This document shows, one piece after another, positions 42,271 to 49,774 of a stretch of DNA of 49,774 nt. Position 1 is the first letter of the stretch; each line of letters starts with the position of its first letter. The stretch spans positions 1 to 49,774 of the forward strand of contig CANQZR010000002.1 in NCBI GenBank assembly GCA_947628405.1. The letters run 5' to 3'. The notes beneath the pieces are model-generated. The model was not told where the DNA came from and did not search any database. It worked only from the letters and a program-made list of their open reading frames with translations. The DNA is from an uncultured Clostridia bacterium. Its GTDB lineage: Bacteria > Bacillota > Clostridia > Oscillospirales > Ruminococcaceae. Made by a program: the position numbers and the translations under genes.

Positions 42271-42861
42271 ATGAATTTTAATATCGCGGAGTTTTATGCT
42301 TCATACGGAAGATTTAACCAGATACCTGCTCCGGAAAAACCGGAGATAACCTTTTCCGGACGCTCAAATGTCGGAAAATCTACACTTATAAATAAACTGT
42401 TCAACCGAAAAAATCTTGCAAGAGTATCAGCCGTACCCGGAAAAACGGCTACTATAAACTTTTATAGTCTGGGAGATATTTATATGACGGATCTTCCGGG
42501 ATATGGCTATGCGCGTATTGCAAAAAATGAAAAACTGCGCTGGGCAGAGCTTATAGAGGGCTATCTTACGTCCGGACGTGATATTGCGCTTGTAGTTCAG
42601 CTTATTGATATACGGCATCCTCCTTCTGAGGACGATATCCATATGATAAACTTTCTTATAGATAACGAACTGCCCTTTATAATAGTCTTTACAAAGGCAG
42701 ATAAGCTGTCAAGACGTGAAAGAGAAAGGCGCAGGGTAGGGTTTGCTTCGGAAATACCATACTTCGACAGTATAAAAAAAGTAGAGTTCTCTTCTATGAC
42801 CGGAGAGGGAACGGAAGATATCCGTATTCTTATATCAGAAGCACTTTCTGATGAAATATGA
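42271..42861 (+). CDS. engB: ribosome biogenesis GTPase EngB (YsxC)
   Basis: Essential GTPase of 50S assembly. From ATG 42271 it has 196 residues with G1 GRSNVGKST (about 30-38), G2 GKTATINFY, G3 DLPGYGYA and G4 TKADKLS. CAGGAGG lies before the ATG; the ORF-track start is six residues upstream. In B. subtilis it follows lonA, here it is about 20 kb away from lon and precedes lysA by 28 bases. Confidence 0.97.
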   Translation: MNFNIAEFYASYGRFNQIPAPEKPEITFSGRSNVGKSTLINKLFNRKNLARVSAVPGKTATINFYSLGDIYMTDLPGYGYARIAKNEKLRWAELIEGYLTSGRDIALVVQLIDIRHPPSEDDIHMINFLIDNELPFIIVFTKADKLSRRERERRRVGFASEIPYFDSIKKVEFSSMTGEGTEDIRILISEALSDEI

Positions 42862-42889
42862 TCATTGTTGCAAAAGGAGAAAATATAAA

Positions 42890-44191
42890 ATGTTTGTTTC
42901 AAAAAACTTATCTGTAAACGAAAAAGGCTGTCTTACTATAGGCGGAGCAGACACTGTAGAACTTGCTAAAAAATACGGTACGCCTCTTTATGTAATGGAC
43001 GAAGAGCTTATCCGTGAACATTGCCGTAGCTTTAAACAGTCTATTGATAAATATTATAATGGAAATGGACTGGTATGCTATGCGAGCAAGGCATTCTGCT
43101 GCAAGGCTATGTGTAAAGTCATGATGGAGGAAGGCATAGGTCTTGATGTAGTTTCCGAGGGTGAATTGTATACGGCGCTTTCCGTAGGCTTTCCTGTGGA
43201 AAAAATATGCTTTCACGGCAACAATAAGACAGATGATGAACTCCTGCTTGCAGTGGAAAATAATGTGGGAAGAATAATCGTTGACAATATTTTTGAGTTG
43301 GAACGTCTTAACGATATGGCAGAGAAAAAAGGTATCAAGGCAAATATTATGTTCCGTATAAAACCCGGCGTTGACGCTCATACTCATGATTTCGTAAAAA
43401 CCGGTCAGATAGACAGTAAATTCGGCTTTGCTCTTGAAACAGGAGAAGCATTTGAAGCAGTTAAAAAGGCAGTTTCTCTTAAAAATATAAACCTTGTTGG
43501 ACTGCATTGCCATATAGGAAGTCAGATATTTGATATTGATCCGTTTGTTCTGGCTGCTGAAATAATGATAAATTTCATAGCCGATATAAAGGCCAAACTC
43601 GGACATGAAGTAAAAGAACTGAACCTTGGAGGCGGTTTCGGCATCAAATACACAAAAGAGGACTCTCCTGTGGCATATGATAAGTACATGGAAAAAGTTT
43701 CTGTCAGAGTAAAAGAACTTTGCGCGGAAAAGAATATTGAACTTCCATTCATACTTATAGAACCCGGACGTTCTATTGCTGCCCCTGCCGGTATAACTCT
43801 TTATACAGTTGGCGGAGTAAAACATATCCCGAATATCCGCACTTACGTTTCAATTGACGGCGGAATGTGTGACAATCCCCGATATGCTCTTTATAAATCA
43901 AAATATGAAGCCGTTGTAGCAAATAAGGCTTCTCAGCCGAAAAATACTACGGTGACCATTGCCGGCAAATGCTGTGAGAGCGGAGATCTTATAGGCGAGG
44001 GCATGCAGCTTCAGGAAGCTGTTCCAGGCGATATTGTCGCCGTCCTTGCTACAGGAGCATATAATTATTCCATGTCATCAAATTACAACAGGCTTCGCAA
44101 GCCGGCAGTCGTATTTGTAAACAAAGGAAATTCCAGGATAGTTGTTAAAAGGGAGACTCTGGACGATATCATCAGAAATGACGAAGAATAA
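42890..44191 (+). CDS. lysA: diaminopimelate decarboxylase
   Basis: PLP enzyme converting meso-diaminopimelate to lysine, the last step of lysine synthesis. The 433 residues show the alanine-racemase-type barrel with the PLP lysine in CYASKAF (about 67), GLHCHIGSQIFD, the ELNLGGGFGIKY motif and the EPGRSIAAPAG and CCESGDLIGE regions of the active site. AAAGGAGA precedes ATG 42890. I see no lysine riboswitch; it shares the engB promoter. Confidence 0.96.
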   Translation: MFVSKNLSVNEKGCLTIGGADTVELAKKYGTPLYVMDEELIREHCRSFKQSIDKYYNGNGLVCYASKAFCCKAMCKVMMEEGIGLDVVSEGELYTALSVGFPVEKICFHGNNKTDDELLLAVENNVGRIIVDNIFELERLNDMAEKKGIKANIMFRIKPGVDAHTHDFVKTGQIDSKFGFALETGEAFEAVKKAVSLKNINLVGLHCHIGSQIFDIDPFVLAAEIMINFIADIKAKLGHEVKELNLGGGFGIKYTKEDSPVAYDKYMEKVSVRVKELCAEKNIELPFILIEPGRSIAAPAGITLYTVGGVKHIPNIRTYVSIDGGMCDNPRYALYKSKYEAVVANKASQPKNTTVTIAGKCCESGDLIGEGMQLQEAVPGDIVAVLATGAYNYSMSSNYNRLRKPAVVFVNKGNSRIVVKRETLDDIIRNDEE

Positions 44192-44215
44192 GTTTAAAAA
44201 TTTTTCAAAAAACTA

Positions 44216-44257
44216 TTTACTTTTTCACTATGATATGCTAAAATGATAATAGCATAT
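44216..44257 (+). promoter_or_regulatory. promoter and candidate operator of the yerC-like gene
   Basis: TTTACT (44216-44221), 17 bases, TAAAAT (44239-44244), with an extended TGC. The inverted repeat ATATGCT-N11-AGCATAT (44233-44239, 44251-44257) overlaps the -10 and the expected start site. Such a site could serve autoregulation by the TrpR-like protein encoded next. Confidence 0.55.
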
Positions 44258-44287
44258 TTAACTGATGTGAAAGGAATTGATAAGTAT

Positions 44288-44593
44288 ATGAACAATAAAC
44301 TTAATTCTGAACATATGGACGATCTGTATGAAGCAATATTATCGCTGAAAACCAAAGAAGAATGCGACGCTTTTTTTGAAGATCTATGTACTGTCATAGA
44401 ATTGCAGTCTATGTCACAAAGAATGCAGGTCGCAAAAATGCTTACAAATAAAAAAGTTTATAAAGATATCGTTTCCGAAACAGGTGCAAGCACTGCTACA
44501 ATAAGCCGTGTGAACAGAACTCTTAACTATCAGGGAAAAGGCGGCTATGCGCTTGTTTTCAGCCGAATGGACAAGAAGGGCAGTAAGAAATAA
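44288..44593 (+). CDS. YerC/YecD family TrpR-like DNA-binding protein
   Basis: A 101-residue protein of the YerC/YecD family, related to the Trp repressor. The N-terminal helices (MDDLYEAILSLKTKEECDAFFEDLC) are followed by a helix-turn-helix VSETGASTATISRVNRTLNY. The regulated genes and any ligand are unknown to me. I start at ATG 44288; upstream codons in the ORF track include the promoter region. It overlaps the methyltransferase gene by one base (TAATG). Confidence 0.88.
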   Translation: MNNKLNSEHMDDLYEAILSLKTKEECDAFFEDLCTVIELQSMSQRMQVAKMLTNKKVYKDIVSETGASTATISRVNRTLNYQGKGGYALVFSRMDKKGSKK

Positions 44594-45342
44594 TGGCAGG
44601 TTACAAAAGTTTTTCTTACTTCTATGATATGCTAACCGAAAATATTTCCTATAAAAAACGTGCCGGGTATTTTGATGAACTGATAAAACGTCATGGCGGC
44701 AAAAAAAATATCCTGCTTGATCTTGCCTGTGGTACAGGAAGCCTTGCTGAAGAACTTAGCAGAATGGGTTATGATGTTATAGGTGTTGACAATTCTGAAG
44801 ATATGCTCAATGCAGCCATTGAAAAAAAGATAAAAAACGGTCTTGATATACAGTACCTTTGCCAGGACATGACGCAGCTTGATATGTTTGGCACAATTGA
44901 CGTAACTATATGCGCACTGGACGGAATAAATCATCTTCCGAACATATCGGATGTTGAACGAACATTTGAAAGAGTCTCTCTCTTTTGTGAACCTGAGGGA
45001 CTCTTTATCTTTGATATCAATACTCCGTATAAACACAAAAATATTCTTGGCAATAATACGTTTGTTTACGATATGGAAACGGTGTTTTGCATCTGGCAGA
45101 ATACTTACAATGGCAATGATGATAACCGCGTCGATATGTCTCTGACTTTCTTTGAAAAGCTGGAAAACGGTATGTACGAACGTTATGAGGACGAATTTTC
45201 CGAAATTGCTTTTGAGGAATACATAATAGACGAACTGCTTCGGAAAAGTGGGCTGCAAATTGCCGCCAAGTATGATTATGACAGCTTTGATCCTCCTAAA
45301 AGGGACAGCGAAAAACTCGTCTATGTAACAAGAAAGGTATGA
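44593..45342 (+). CDS. class I SAM-dependent methyltransferase
   Basis: A 249-residue methyltransferase with motif I LLDLACGTGSLAEEL, a following acidic DNSEDML, and CALDGINHLP in the place of motif IV. The substrate is not evident. It lies between the YerC-like regulator and hslO, with four bases to the latter. The C-terminal ending REKLVYV-like (SEKLVYVTRKV) is common in this clostridial group. Confidence 0.87.
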   Translation: MAGYKSFSYFYDMLTENISYKKRAGYFDELIKRHGGKKNILLDLACGTGSLAEELSRMGYDVIGVDNSEDMLNAAIEKKIKNGLDIQYLCQDMTQLDMFGTIDVTICALDGINHLPNISDVERTFERVSLFCEPEGLFIFDINTPYKHKNILGNNTFVYDMETVFCIWQNTYNGNDDNRVDMSLTFFEKLENGMYERYEDEFSEIAFEEYIIDELLRKSGLQIAAKYDYDSFDPPKRDSEKLVYVTRKV

Positions 45343-45346
45343 TATA

Positions 45347-46222
45347 ATGGCTCAGATAGTCAGAACTATTTCCGCAGATGCTTCTGTGACCGCAACTTCT
45401 ATTGACGCTCTGGATATAGTTTCAAGAATAGAACAGATACACAAGACGTCCGCTGTGGTAACGGCAGCTCTTGGGCGGCTTTCGATAGCAGCTTCATTGA
45501 TCGGGATCGGCTTGAAAGGCGAAAAAGATTCGGTTACTATACGTCTCAACGGTGACGGCGCGACCGGACCTCTTATAGCTGTTGCGGACAGCAGCGGAAA
45601 TGTAAAATCTTATGTTTCTAATCCTATAGTGGAAATCCCACTTAATAAATTCGGAAAACTTGATGTTGCCGGTGCTGTGGGACGTAACGGAACACTTTCT
45701 GTTGTGAAAGATCTTGGACTGAAAGAACCGTATGTAGGACAAGTTCCTATAGTCTCCGGAGAAATTGCGGAAGATATAGCAAGCTATTTTGCCGTAAGCG
45801 AACAGATCCCTACCGTCTGCGGACTGGGAGTGCTGGTAAATCCCGATCTTACGGTAAAAGCTGCCGGAGGATATCTTATACAGCTTCTGCCGTTTGCGGA
45901 CGAGAAATGCATTGACATTCTTGAAGCAAATGTAAATAAACTCCCTCCGGTAACAAAAATGCTGGATTCGGGAATGTCATCAGAAGATATTGCAATGAAA
46001 GTTCTTGACGGTCTTGAGCCTGAGCTTCTTGACTCTTTCAGATGCGAATATAGGTGTGATTGCAGCAAGGAACGCGTTGAACGCGCGCTTATCAGTCTTG
46101 GCAGGGAAGAACTTACAAAAATGGCGGAAGAAGAGGATAATATAGAAGTTTGTTGTCATTTCTGCGACAAAAAATACAATTTTTCAAAAGATGAAATAAT
46201 GGATCTTATGAAAGATCGGTAA
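45347..46222 (+). CDS. hslO: redox-regulated chaperone Hsp33
   Basis: Chaperone that is switched on by oxidation. The 291 residues include the N-terminal domain (VRTISADASVTATSIDALDIV) and the redox zinc centre, Cys237-x-Cys239 and Cys270-x2-Cys273 (CDC, CHFC). Together with ClpXP, Lon and trigger factor it rounds off the proteostasis set of the window. It ends at a bidirectional terminator. Confidence 0.97.
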   Translation: MAQIVRTISADASVTATSIDALDIVSRIEQIHKTSAVVTAALGRLSIAASLIGIGLKGEKDSVTIRLNGDGATGPLIAVADSSGNVKSYVSNPIVEIPLNKFGKLDVAGAVGRNGTLSVVKDLGLKEPYVGQVPIVSGEIAEDIASYFAVSEQIPTVCGLGVLVNPDLTVKAAGGYLIQLLPFADEKCIDILEANVNKLPPVTKMLDSGMSSEDIAMKVLDGLEPELLDSFRCEYRCDCSKERVERALISLGREELTKMAEEEDNIEVCCHFCDKKYNFSKDEIMDLMKDR

Positions 46223-46239
46223 TGTTTATAATAAAAAAT

Positions 46240-46276
46240 ATACCTGTCGGCTTTTAAAATGCCGGCAGGTATTTAT
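46240..46276. terminator. bidirectional terminator between hslO and the LacI gene
   Basis: ATACCTGTCGGC, a nine-base loop, GCCGGCAGGTAT form a 12-bp stem with one G-U pair, with A-rich sequence on the left and T-rich on the right. It serves both convergent genes. Confidence 0.85.
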
Positions 46277-46277
46277 T

Positions 46278-47279
46278 TTACATTATCTTTTTCACGGTTT
46301 CTCTTTCGATAAGTTTGTAGGGAAGTTTTATCTTTTTGTTAGTTTTTTCATTGTTGTTTATGTTTTTAATAAGTTCATCAACAACAGTTCTGCCAATTTC
46401 GTAGCACGGCTGTTCTATCGTTGTTATCTCAGGAGTGTACATACTGCTCAGGGAAATATTATCAAATCCGCATATAGAAATATCATCACCGATTTTCAAG
46501 CCCTCAGAAAGAGCTTTTTTTACCGCTCCTGCGGCAAGAATATCCGAAACGCAGAATATCGCATCGGGAGGATCCGGCAATCCTTTCAAATATTCTAATC
46601 CATTGGATCCGTCTATAAAATCATAAGTACCCTTGTAAATATATTCCTCACGGAATGGTATCCCATTGTCATTAAGCGCACGTCTGTAACCGCTTTCACG
46701 GTCAAATGAAGACGCTGATGTGATATTGGTGGATATCATTCCGATTTTTTTATGTCCGCATTTTACCAGATAGTCAACTGCTGCATAAGCTCCGCCCTCA
46801 TCATCAACAGAAACAGTCAGAACATCTGCGCCTTCTGCACGTTCACAGCAAAGAGCAATATGATATTTGTCATTCAATTCCATAAGTGTTTCAGGATCAA
46901 GCTGAGTACCAAGAAGTATAGCTGCATCTACTGTACGATTAAAAAGCATATTAAGCAGACGAAGTTCAAGGCTGTATGTACTGTTTGAAGTACTGAGCAG
47001 GATATCATAACCATGATCTGAAGCAGAATTTTGCATACCTCTTATTATTTCGCTGTAAAAAGTCTGCTCGGTAGAAGGGATTATTGCAAGGATAACATTA
47101 GTCTCACACCGTCTGAGGTTCCTGCCCAGAAAATTTGGACTGTATCCAAGCTTTTTGATAGCATTGTTTACCTGTTCAGTAGCAGCGGCAGAAACTGTAG
47201 CGCTGTTATTCAATACCCTTGAAACTGTTGCGACCGAGACGCCTGCTGCCTTAGCCACATCTTTTATAGTTGCACTCAT
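46278..47279 (-). CDS. LacI family transcriptional regulator
   Basis: A LacI/GalR repressor of 333 residues with the helix-turn-helix IKDVAKAAGVSVATVSRVLNN at the N-terminus and a periplasmic-binding-like domain for a sugar or related ligand (VDAAILLGTQ, AIFCVSDILAAGAV, DDISICGFDNI). I list ATG 47279, but a TTG three codons upstream (47288) lies nearer to an AAAAAGG and is possible. No sugar transporter or glycosidase is adjacent, so its targets must be elsewhere, or it may be a global regulator. Confidence 0.9.
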   Translation of the reverse strand: MSATIKDVAKAAGVSVATVSRVLNNSATVSAAATEQVNNAIKKLGYSPNFLGRNLRRCETNVILAIIPSTEQTFYSEIIRGMQNSASDHGYDILLSTSNSTYSLELRLLNMLFNRTVDAAILLGTQLDPETLMELNDKYHIALCCERAEGADVLTVSVDDEGGAYAAVDYLVKCGHKKIGMISTNITSASSFDRESGYRRALNDNGIPFREEYIYKGTYDFIDGSNGLEYLKGLPDPPDAIFCVSDILAAGAVKKALSEGLKIGDDISICGFDNISLSSMYTPEITTIEQPCYEIGRTVVDELIKNINNNEKTNKKIKLPYKLIERETVKKIM

Positions 47280-47360
47280 TTTATGCAAATGTGCCTTTTT
47301 AACGATTTTTCTCGATTATCAAGGCAGTTCTCCTTTCATGAAATAAAACTGTAGTATATA

Positions 47361-47389
47361 ATTTTATAACAAAACAGACATTTTTTCAA
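47361..47389 (-). promoter_or_regulatory. promoter of the LacI gene (minus strand)
   Basis: On the minus strand TTGAAA (plus 47384-47389), 17 bases, TAAAAT (plus 47361-47366), about 80 bp before the start codon. Confidence 0.65.
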
Positions 47390-47422
47390 TTGACAATATA
47401 TATAAAAATAAGAACATTTATT

Positions 47423-47881
47423 TTACAATATCTTTTCGTTATCTTTAAGGGAACGGCTTTCTTTGTTAAATTTACGGGCACGCTTTTTTTGCCTTTTCTC
47501 AACATTTTTATCTGTAAAGAAATTGAATACAGTCAGTACGGCAAGCAAAACCGTAACGATAACGGTGAAAAGATGTCTCTCAGCAAGCGGTTCGGTAGAC
47601 ATTTTGGGAATAAGCGTATTCGGTATTGCATATATTTTTGACACTGTATATATGTATGAAGCTGTACCTATAATATTAAATATCACAGGCAGCCATACTT
47701 TTTCAAAACAGGCAAGAACAGTTCCAAAAACAAGAAAAAAAGAACTTATAAATAATGCGATCCCACAGTTTTCGTAATCATTAAGGCAAAAGGCAATACC
47801 GCCCATAATATTTATTCCACATGAAATTATTACCGCAGAAGCAATGCAAAGTACCATTGTGAAAACCCTTGCTTTTTTCAT
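47423..47881 (-). CDS. four-helix membrane protein of unknown function
   Basis: A 152-residue protein with about four hydrophobic segments (near 5-30, 40-58, 62-82, 103-122) and a strongly basic, charged tail (KRQKKRARKFNKESR). I recognise no family. GAAAGGATAG precedes the ATG on the minus strand. It lies upstream of the LacI gene on the same strand with 143 bases between, where LacI has its own promoter. Confidence 0.7.
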   Translation of the reverse strand: MKKARVFTMVLCIASAVIISCGINIMGGIAFCLNDYENCGIALFISSFFLVFGTVLACFEKVWLPVIFNIIGTASYIYTVSKIYAIPNTLIPKMSTEPLAERHLFTVIVTVLLAVLTVFNFFTDKNVEKRQKKRARKFNKESRSLKDNEKIL

Positions 47882-48086
47882 AAAAACTATCCTTTCTCGT
47901 CTTTAACTGATATAAATAGTATATCACAAAAAATTTACATATGCAAGCGGAATTTGATTTTCTATATTCGACAAGTTATTTTAATGTTTAGGTGTAAAAT
48001 AACCAAATAAAAAGCATTTATAAATTGATTTAAAATGAGAATAGTAATAAGGCGGGTCAGCCGCGGATATCGAGGAAAGGAGAGTT

Positions 48087-49349
48087 TTGTTTCCCGATCG
48101 AAATAAAGCGGAATGTAAAATGAAAAATTTTATAAAATATATGGCGATCATGGCAAATATGCTGATACTGACGGTATTAGGCGTCATTATATATTATAAC
48201 CGCTCACTTCCTAATAACTACTATGTTACAACAGGCAGTGAGCTTAAAATATCAGATCTTATTGAAGCTGTACCATGCAGCCGGTCATACCCAAAAGGGC
48301 TGTCAATACCTGCCGGAAGCGATCAAGGAAATCGTGTGGAATTAAGATTATTAGGAATTATTCCAATTAAAACGGTAAATATACAAGAAATAAGCGAGCC
48401 TGTTCTGATACCATGCGGAAATCCATTCGGAATAAAGCTGACAACAAATGGAGTAATTGTTGTTGAACTGAGCAGTTTTGAGACAGATCACGGCATAGGA
48501 TCTCCTGCAATAGACGCAGGAATAAAAACAGGAGATATAATCAAAACCATAAACGGCAAAAAAATACTTTCAAATGATGATATTGCTGAAATTGTAGAAA
48601 AAAGCGGCGGCAGATCTCTTTCTGTATCTATTACAAGAGATGACACCGATATGCTGGTAGATGTCACGCCGTGTATGTGTATGGCAGACAATAATTACAG
48701 GATAGGAATGTGGGTGCGCGACAGTTCTGCAGGAATAGGTACTTTGACATTCTACAACCCCGAAAACAACTGTTTTGCCGGTCTTGGACATCCGGTATGC
48801 GATGTGGATACAGGGTGTATAATGCCATTATATAAAGGCGAAGTAGCAGAAGTTACAGTTAATAGTATCAAAAAGGGAAGAGCCGGCATGCCCGGAGAGC
48901 TTGTGGGAAGTTTTTCTGACGGAGGAGCGTCCGGAACACTTATATCCAACTGTGAAAACGGGCTTTACGGAGTGTTGAGCGGTTTCGATTTTAACGAAGA
49001 ACCTGTAGTTCTTGGTTTGAGACATGAAATTGAGACCGGAAAAGCATATATATATACGACCATTGACGGCAAAGAACCTCAGCGGTATGAAATAAATATC
49101 GAAAAAATAGATCTTCACGATTCCAACTGCGGCAAAAACATGATAATAAAAGTAACAGACGAAAAACTTCTTGAAAAGACAGGCGGCATTGTTCAGGGAA
49201 TGAGCGGCAGCCCTATAATCCAGAACGGAAAGCTGGTAGGAGCAGTAACACACGTTTTTGTTAACGATCCGTCAAAGGGATACGCCATATTCGCCGATAC
49301 AATGTATGAAAGTTCGGAACAAGTCATGAAAATGGAAGAAACTGCATAA
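48087..49349 (+). CDS. spoIVB: SpoIVB-type serine peptidase
   Basis: Forespore signalling protease that in B. subtilis cuts SpoIVFA and so activates pro-sigma-K processing. The 420 residues hold an N-terminal membrane anchor (about 20-38), a PDZ domain (about 125-200; GSPAIDAGIKTGDIIKTINGK) and the S55 peptidase domain, with His235 (GLGHPVCDVD) and Ser375 (GMSGSP). The start is uncertain: AAAGGAGAG stands four bases before TTG 48087, while ATG 48120 has only a weak site. spo0A, the usual neighbour, is not here. Confidence 0.92.
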   Translation: MFPDRNKAECKMKNFIKYMAIMANMLILTVLGVIIYYNRSLPNNYYVTTGSELKISDLIEAVPCSRSYPKGLSIPAGSDQGNRVELRLLGIIPIKTVNIQEISEPVLIPCGNPFGIKLTTNGVIVVELSSFETDHGIGSPAIDAGIKTGDIIKTINGKKILSNDDIAEIVEKSGGRSLSVSITRDDTDMLVDVTPCMCMADNNYRIGMWVRDSSAGIGTLTFYNPENNCFAGLGHPVCDVDTGCIMPLYKGEVAEVTVNSIKKGRAGMPGELVGSFSDGGASGTLISNCENGLYGVLSGFDFNEEPVVLGLRHEIETGKAYIYTTIDGKEPQRYEINIEKIDLHDSNCGKNMIIKVTDEKLLEKTGGIVQGMSGSPIIQNGKLVGAVTHVFVNDPSKGYAIFADTMYESSEQVMKMEETA

Positions 49350-49366
49350 AATAATATGGCTTTCGT

Positions 49367-49399
49367 TGTGTGAATTGGTTCTGTACGCCAATTCACACA
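49367..49399 (+). terminator. hairpin after spoIVB
   Basis: TGTGTGAATTGG, a nine-base loop, CCAATTCACACA is a perfect 12-bp stem 17 bases after the stop codon. There is no T-run behind it, so it is a weak or unusual terminator, or an mRNA end stabiliser. Confidence 0.6.
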
Positions 49400-49483
49400 T
49401 TGATATATCCAATAATGTACATTCATGTTACCGGGAAAAAGAAAGTTCTGACTAAAAAAATGTAAATATTTTTAAAAATACTC

Positions 49484-49512
49484 TTGACAAACCTGCATTA
49501 ATAGTGTATAAT
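49484..49512 (+). promoter_or_regulatory. sigma-A promoter of the tRNA cluster
   Basis: TTGACA (49484-49489), 17 bases, TATAAT (49507-49512), 29 bp before the first tRNA. A perfect consensus, as expected for stable RNA genes. Confidence 0.92.
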
Positions 49513-49541
49513 AAATAAGTCATCAATAATGCGGCGCTATC

Positions 49542-49617
49542 GGGAGCTTAGCTCAGCTGGGAGAGCATCTGCCTTACAAGCAGAGGGTCATAGGTTCGAG
49601 CCCTATAGTTCCCACCA
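49542..49617 (+). tRNA. tRNA-Val (TAC)
   Basis: A 76-base cloverleaf. The acceptor GGGAGCT pairs with AGTTCCC, the anticodon loop is CTTACAA with anticodon TAC, and the T-arm has GGTTCGAGCCC. The 3' CCA is encoded. Confidence 0.97.
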
Positions 49618-49619
49618 TT

Positions 49620-49696
49620 GGCCCGGTAGTTCAGTTGGTCAGAACGCCGCCCTGTCACGGCGGAGGTCGTGAGTTCGAGCCTCATCCGGGTCGCCA
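49620..49696 (+). tRNA. tRNA-Asp (GTC)
   Basis: A 77-base cloverleaf. GGCCCGG pairs with CCGGGTC (one G-U), the anticodon loop is CTGTCAC with anticodon GTC, and the T-arm has GAGTTCGAGCCTC. The CCA end is encoded. Two bases separate it from tRNA-Val. Confidence 0.97.
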
Positions 49697-49700
49697 TTAT

Positions 49701-49774
49701 GCGGATTTAGCTCATCTGGTAGAGCGCCACCTTGCCAAGGTGGAGGTAGCGGGTTCGAGCCCCGTAATCCGCTC
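49701..49774 (+). tRNA. tRNA-Gly (GCC), last bases beyond the window
   Basis: GCGGATT pairs with AATCCGC, the anticodon loop is TTGCCAA with anticodon GCC, and the T-arm is GGGTTCGAGCCCC. The window ends after the discriminator T and one C, so only two bases of an encoded CCA are missing. The tRNA cluster may continue. Confidence 0.95.

Noticed and set aside
42908-43825. 305-residue minus-strand ORF
   Set aside because: Antisense shadow of lysA. Composition is Phe/Tyr/Cys-rich and shows no family motif.
44632-45258. 208-residue minus-strand ORF
   Set aside because: Antisense shadow of the methyltransferase gene.
48005-48060. Sigma-G or sigma-F promoter before spoIVB
   Set aside because: AGCATT and AATAGTA resemble parts of the consensus, but the spacing of about 21 bases is too long and matches are weak.
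1-49774. CRISPR array, IS element, prophage or toxin-antitoxin system
   Set aside because: Reading through the window I saw no regularly spaced repeats, transposase, phage structural genes or typical toxin-antitoxin pairs.

Overview
The window reads as chromosomal core DNA of a low-to-mid GC, spore-forming Clostridia member, most like Oscillospiraceae/Ruminococcaceae. This placement is an inference from gene content and order, not from a database search. Supporting signs are A/T-rich Gram-positive promoters (TTGACA-N17-TATAAT, often with an extended TG), strong AGGAGG ribosome sites, frequent TTG starts, several endospore genes (a ylbJ homolog, yqfC, yqfD, spoIVB, a SpoIVFB-like M50 protease), and clostridial families such as the TIGR03960/TIGR03936 radical-SAM pair. 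There is no prophage, IS element, CRISPR array or defence island. About 50 protein genes, three tRNAs and many promoters, leaders and terminators can be supported.

Layout. 1-0.6 kb: end of a histidine operon (hisI partial, hisE). 0.6-1.6 kb: a lone cysteine-rich clostridial protein. 1.6-6.9 kb: tmk-like kinase, DUF2156, DJ-1, 5-formyl-THF cyclo-ligase, mltG and a U32 protein. 6.9-10.4 kb: a short membrane protein plus M50 protease, then the radical-SAM pair. 10.4-13.5 kb: L19 leader-rplS-sipase-rbgA-rnhB-yraN. 13.5-15.7 kb: thrC and a phosphoesterase. 15.8-21.9 kb: the protein quality-control block tig-clpP-clpX-lon. 22-23.9 kb: an adaptor and a MacB-type permease without an ATPase. 23.9-24.9 kb (minus): Xer-type recombinase. 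25-29.5 kb: yfmF-yfmH-lgt-folD. 29.6-31.2 kb: a class B PBP. 31.2-32.6 kb (minus): ylbJ homolog and a small Cys4 protein. 32.7-40.5 kb: yqfC-yqfD, phoH-ybeY-dgkA-era-yqzL-recO-mutS2. 40.6-42 kb: HAD hydrolase and L21 leader-rplU-rpmA. 42.3-46.2 kb: engB-lysA, yerC-methyltransferase-hslO. 46.3-47.9 kb (minus): LacI regulator and a four-helix membrane protein. 48.1-49.35 kb: spoIVB. The window ends in a tRNA Val-Asp-Gly cluster.

How it fits together. Most genes serve growth: translation and ribosome assembly (rplS, rplU, rpmA, rbgA, era, engB, ybeY, mutS2), proteostasis (tig, clpPX, lon, hslO), folate metabolism (folD, 5-FTHF cyclo-ligase), envelope synthesis (mltG, PBP, lgt, dgkA, signal peptidase) and amino acids (his, thr, lys). 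Sporulation genes are interleaved.

The best leads are non-coding. They are mutually exclusive helices in the clpP, rplS and rplU leaders, a seven-codon ORF with a strong ribosome site just before an SD-less mutS2, a PBP ribosome site buried in the folD hairpin, and a sigma-E-like promoter for the ylbJ homolog. At gene level, L27 lacks the Prp-cleaved extension and no prp gene lies between rplU and rpmA, and the adaptor/permease pair has no ATPase. I found no clearly new multi-gene system.
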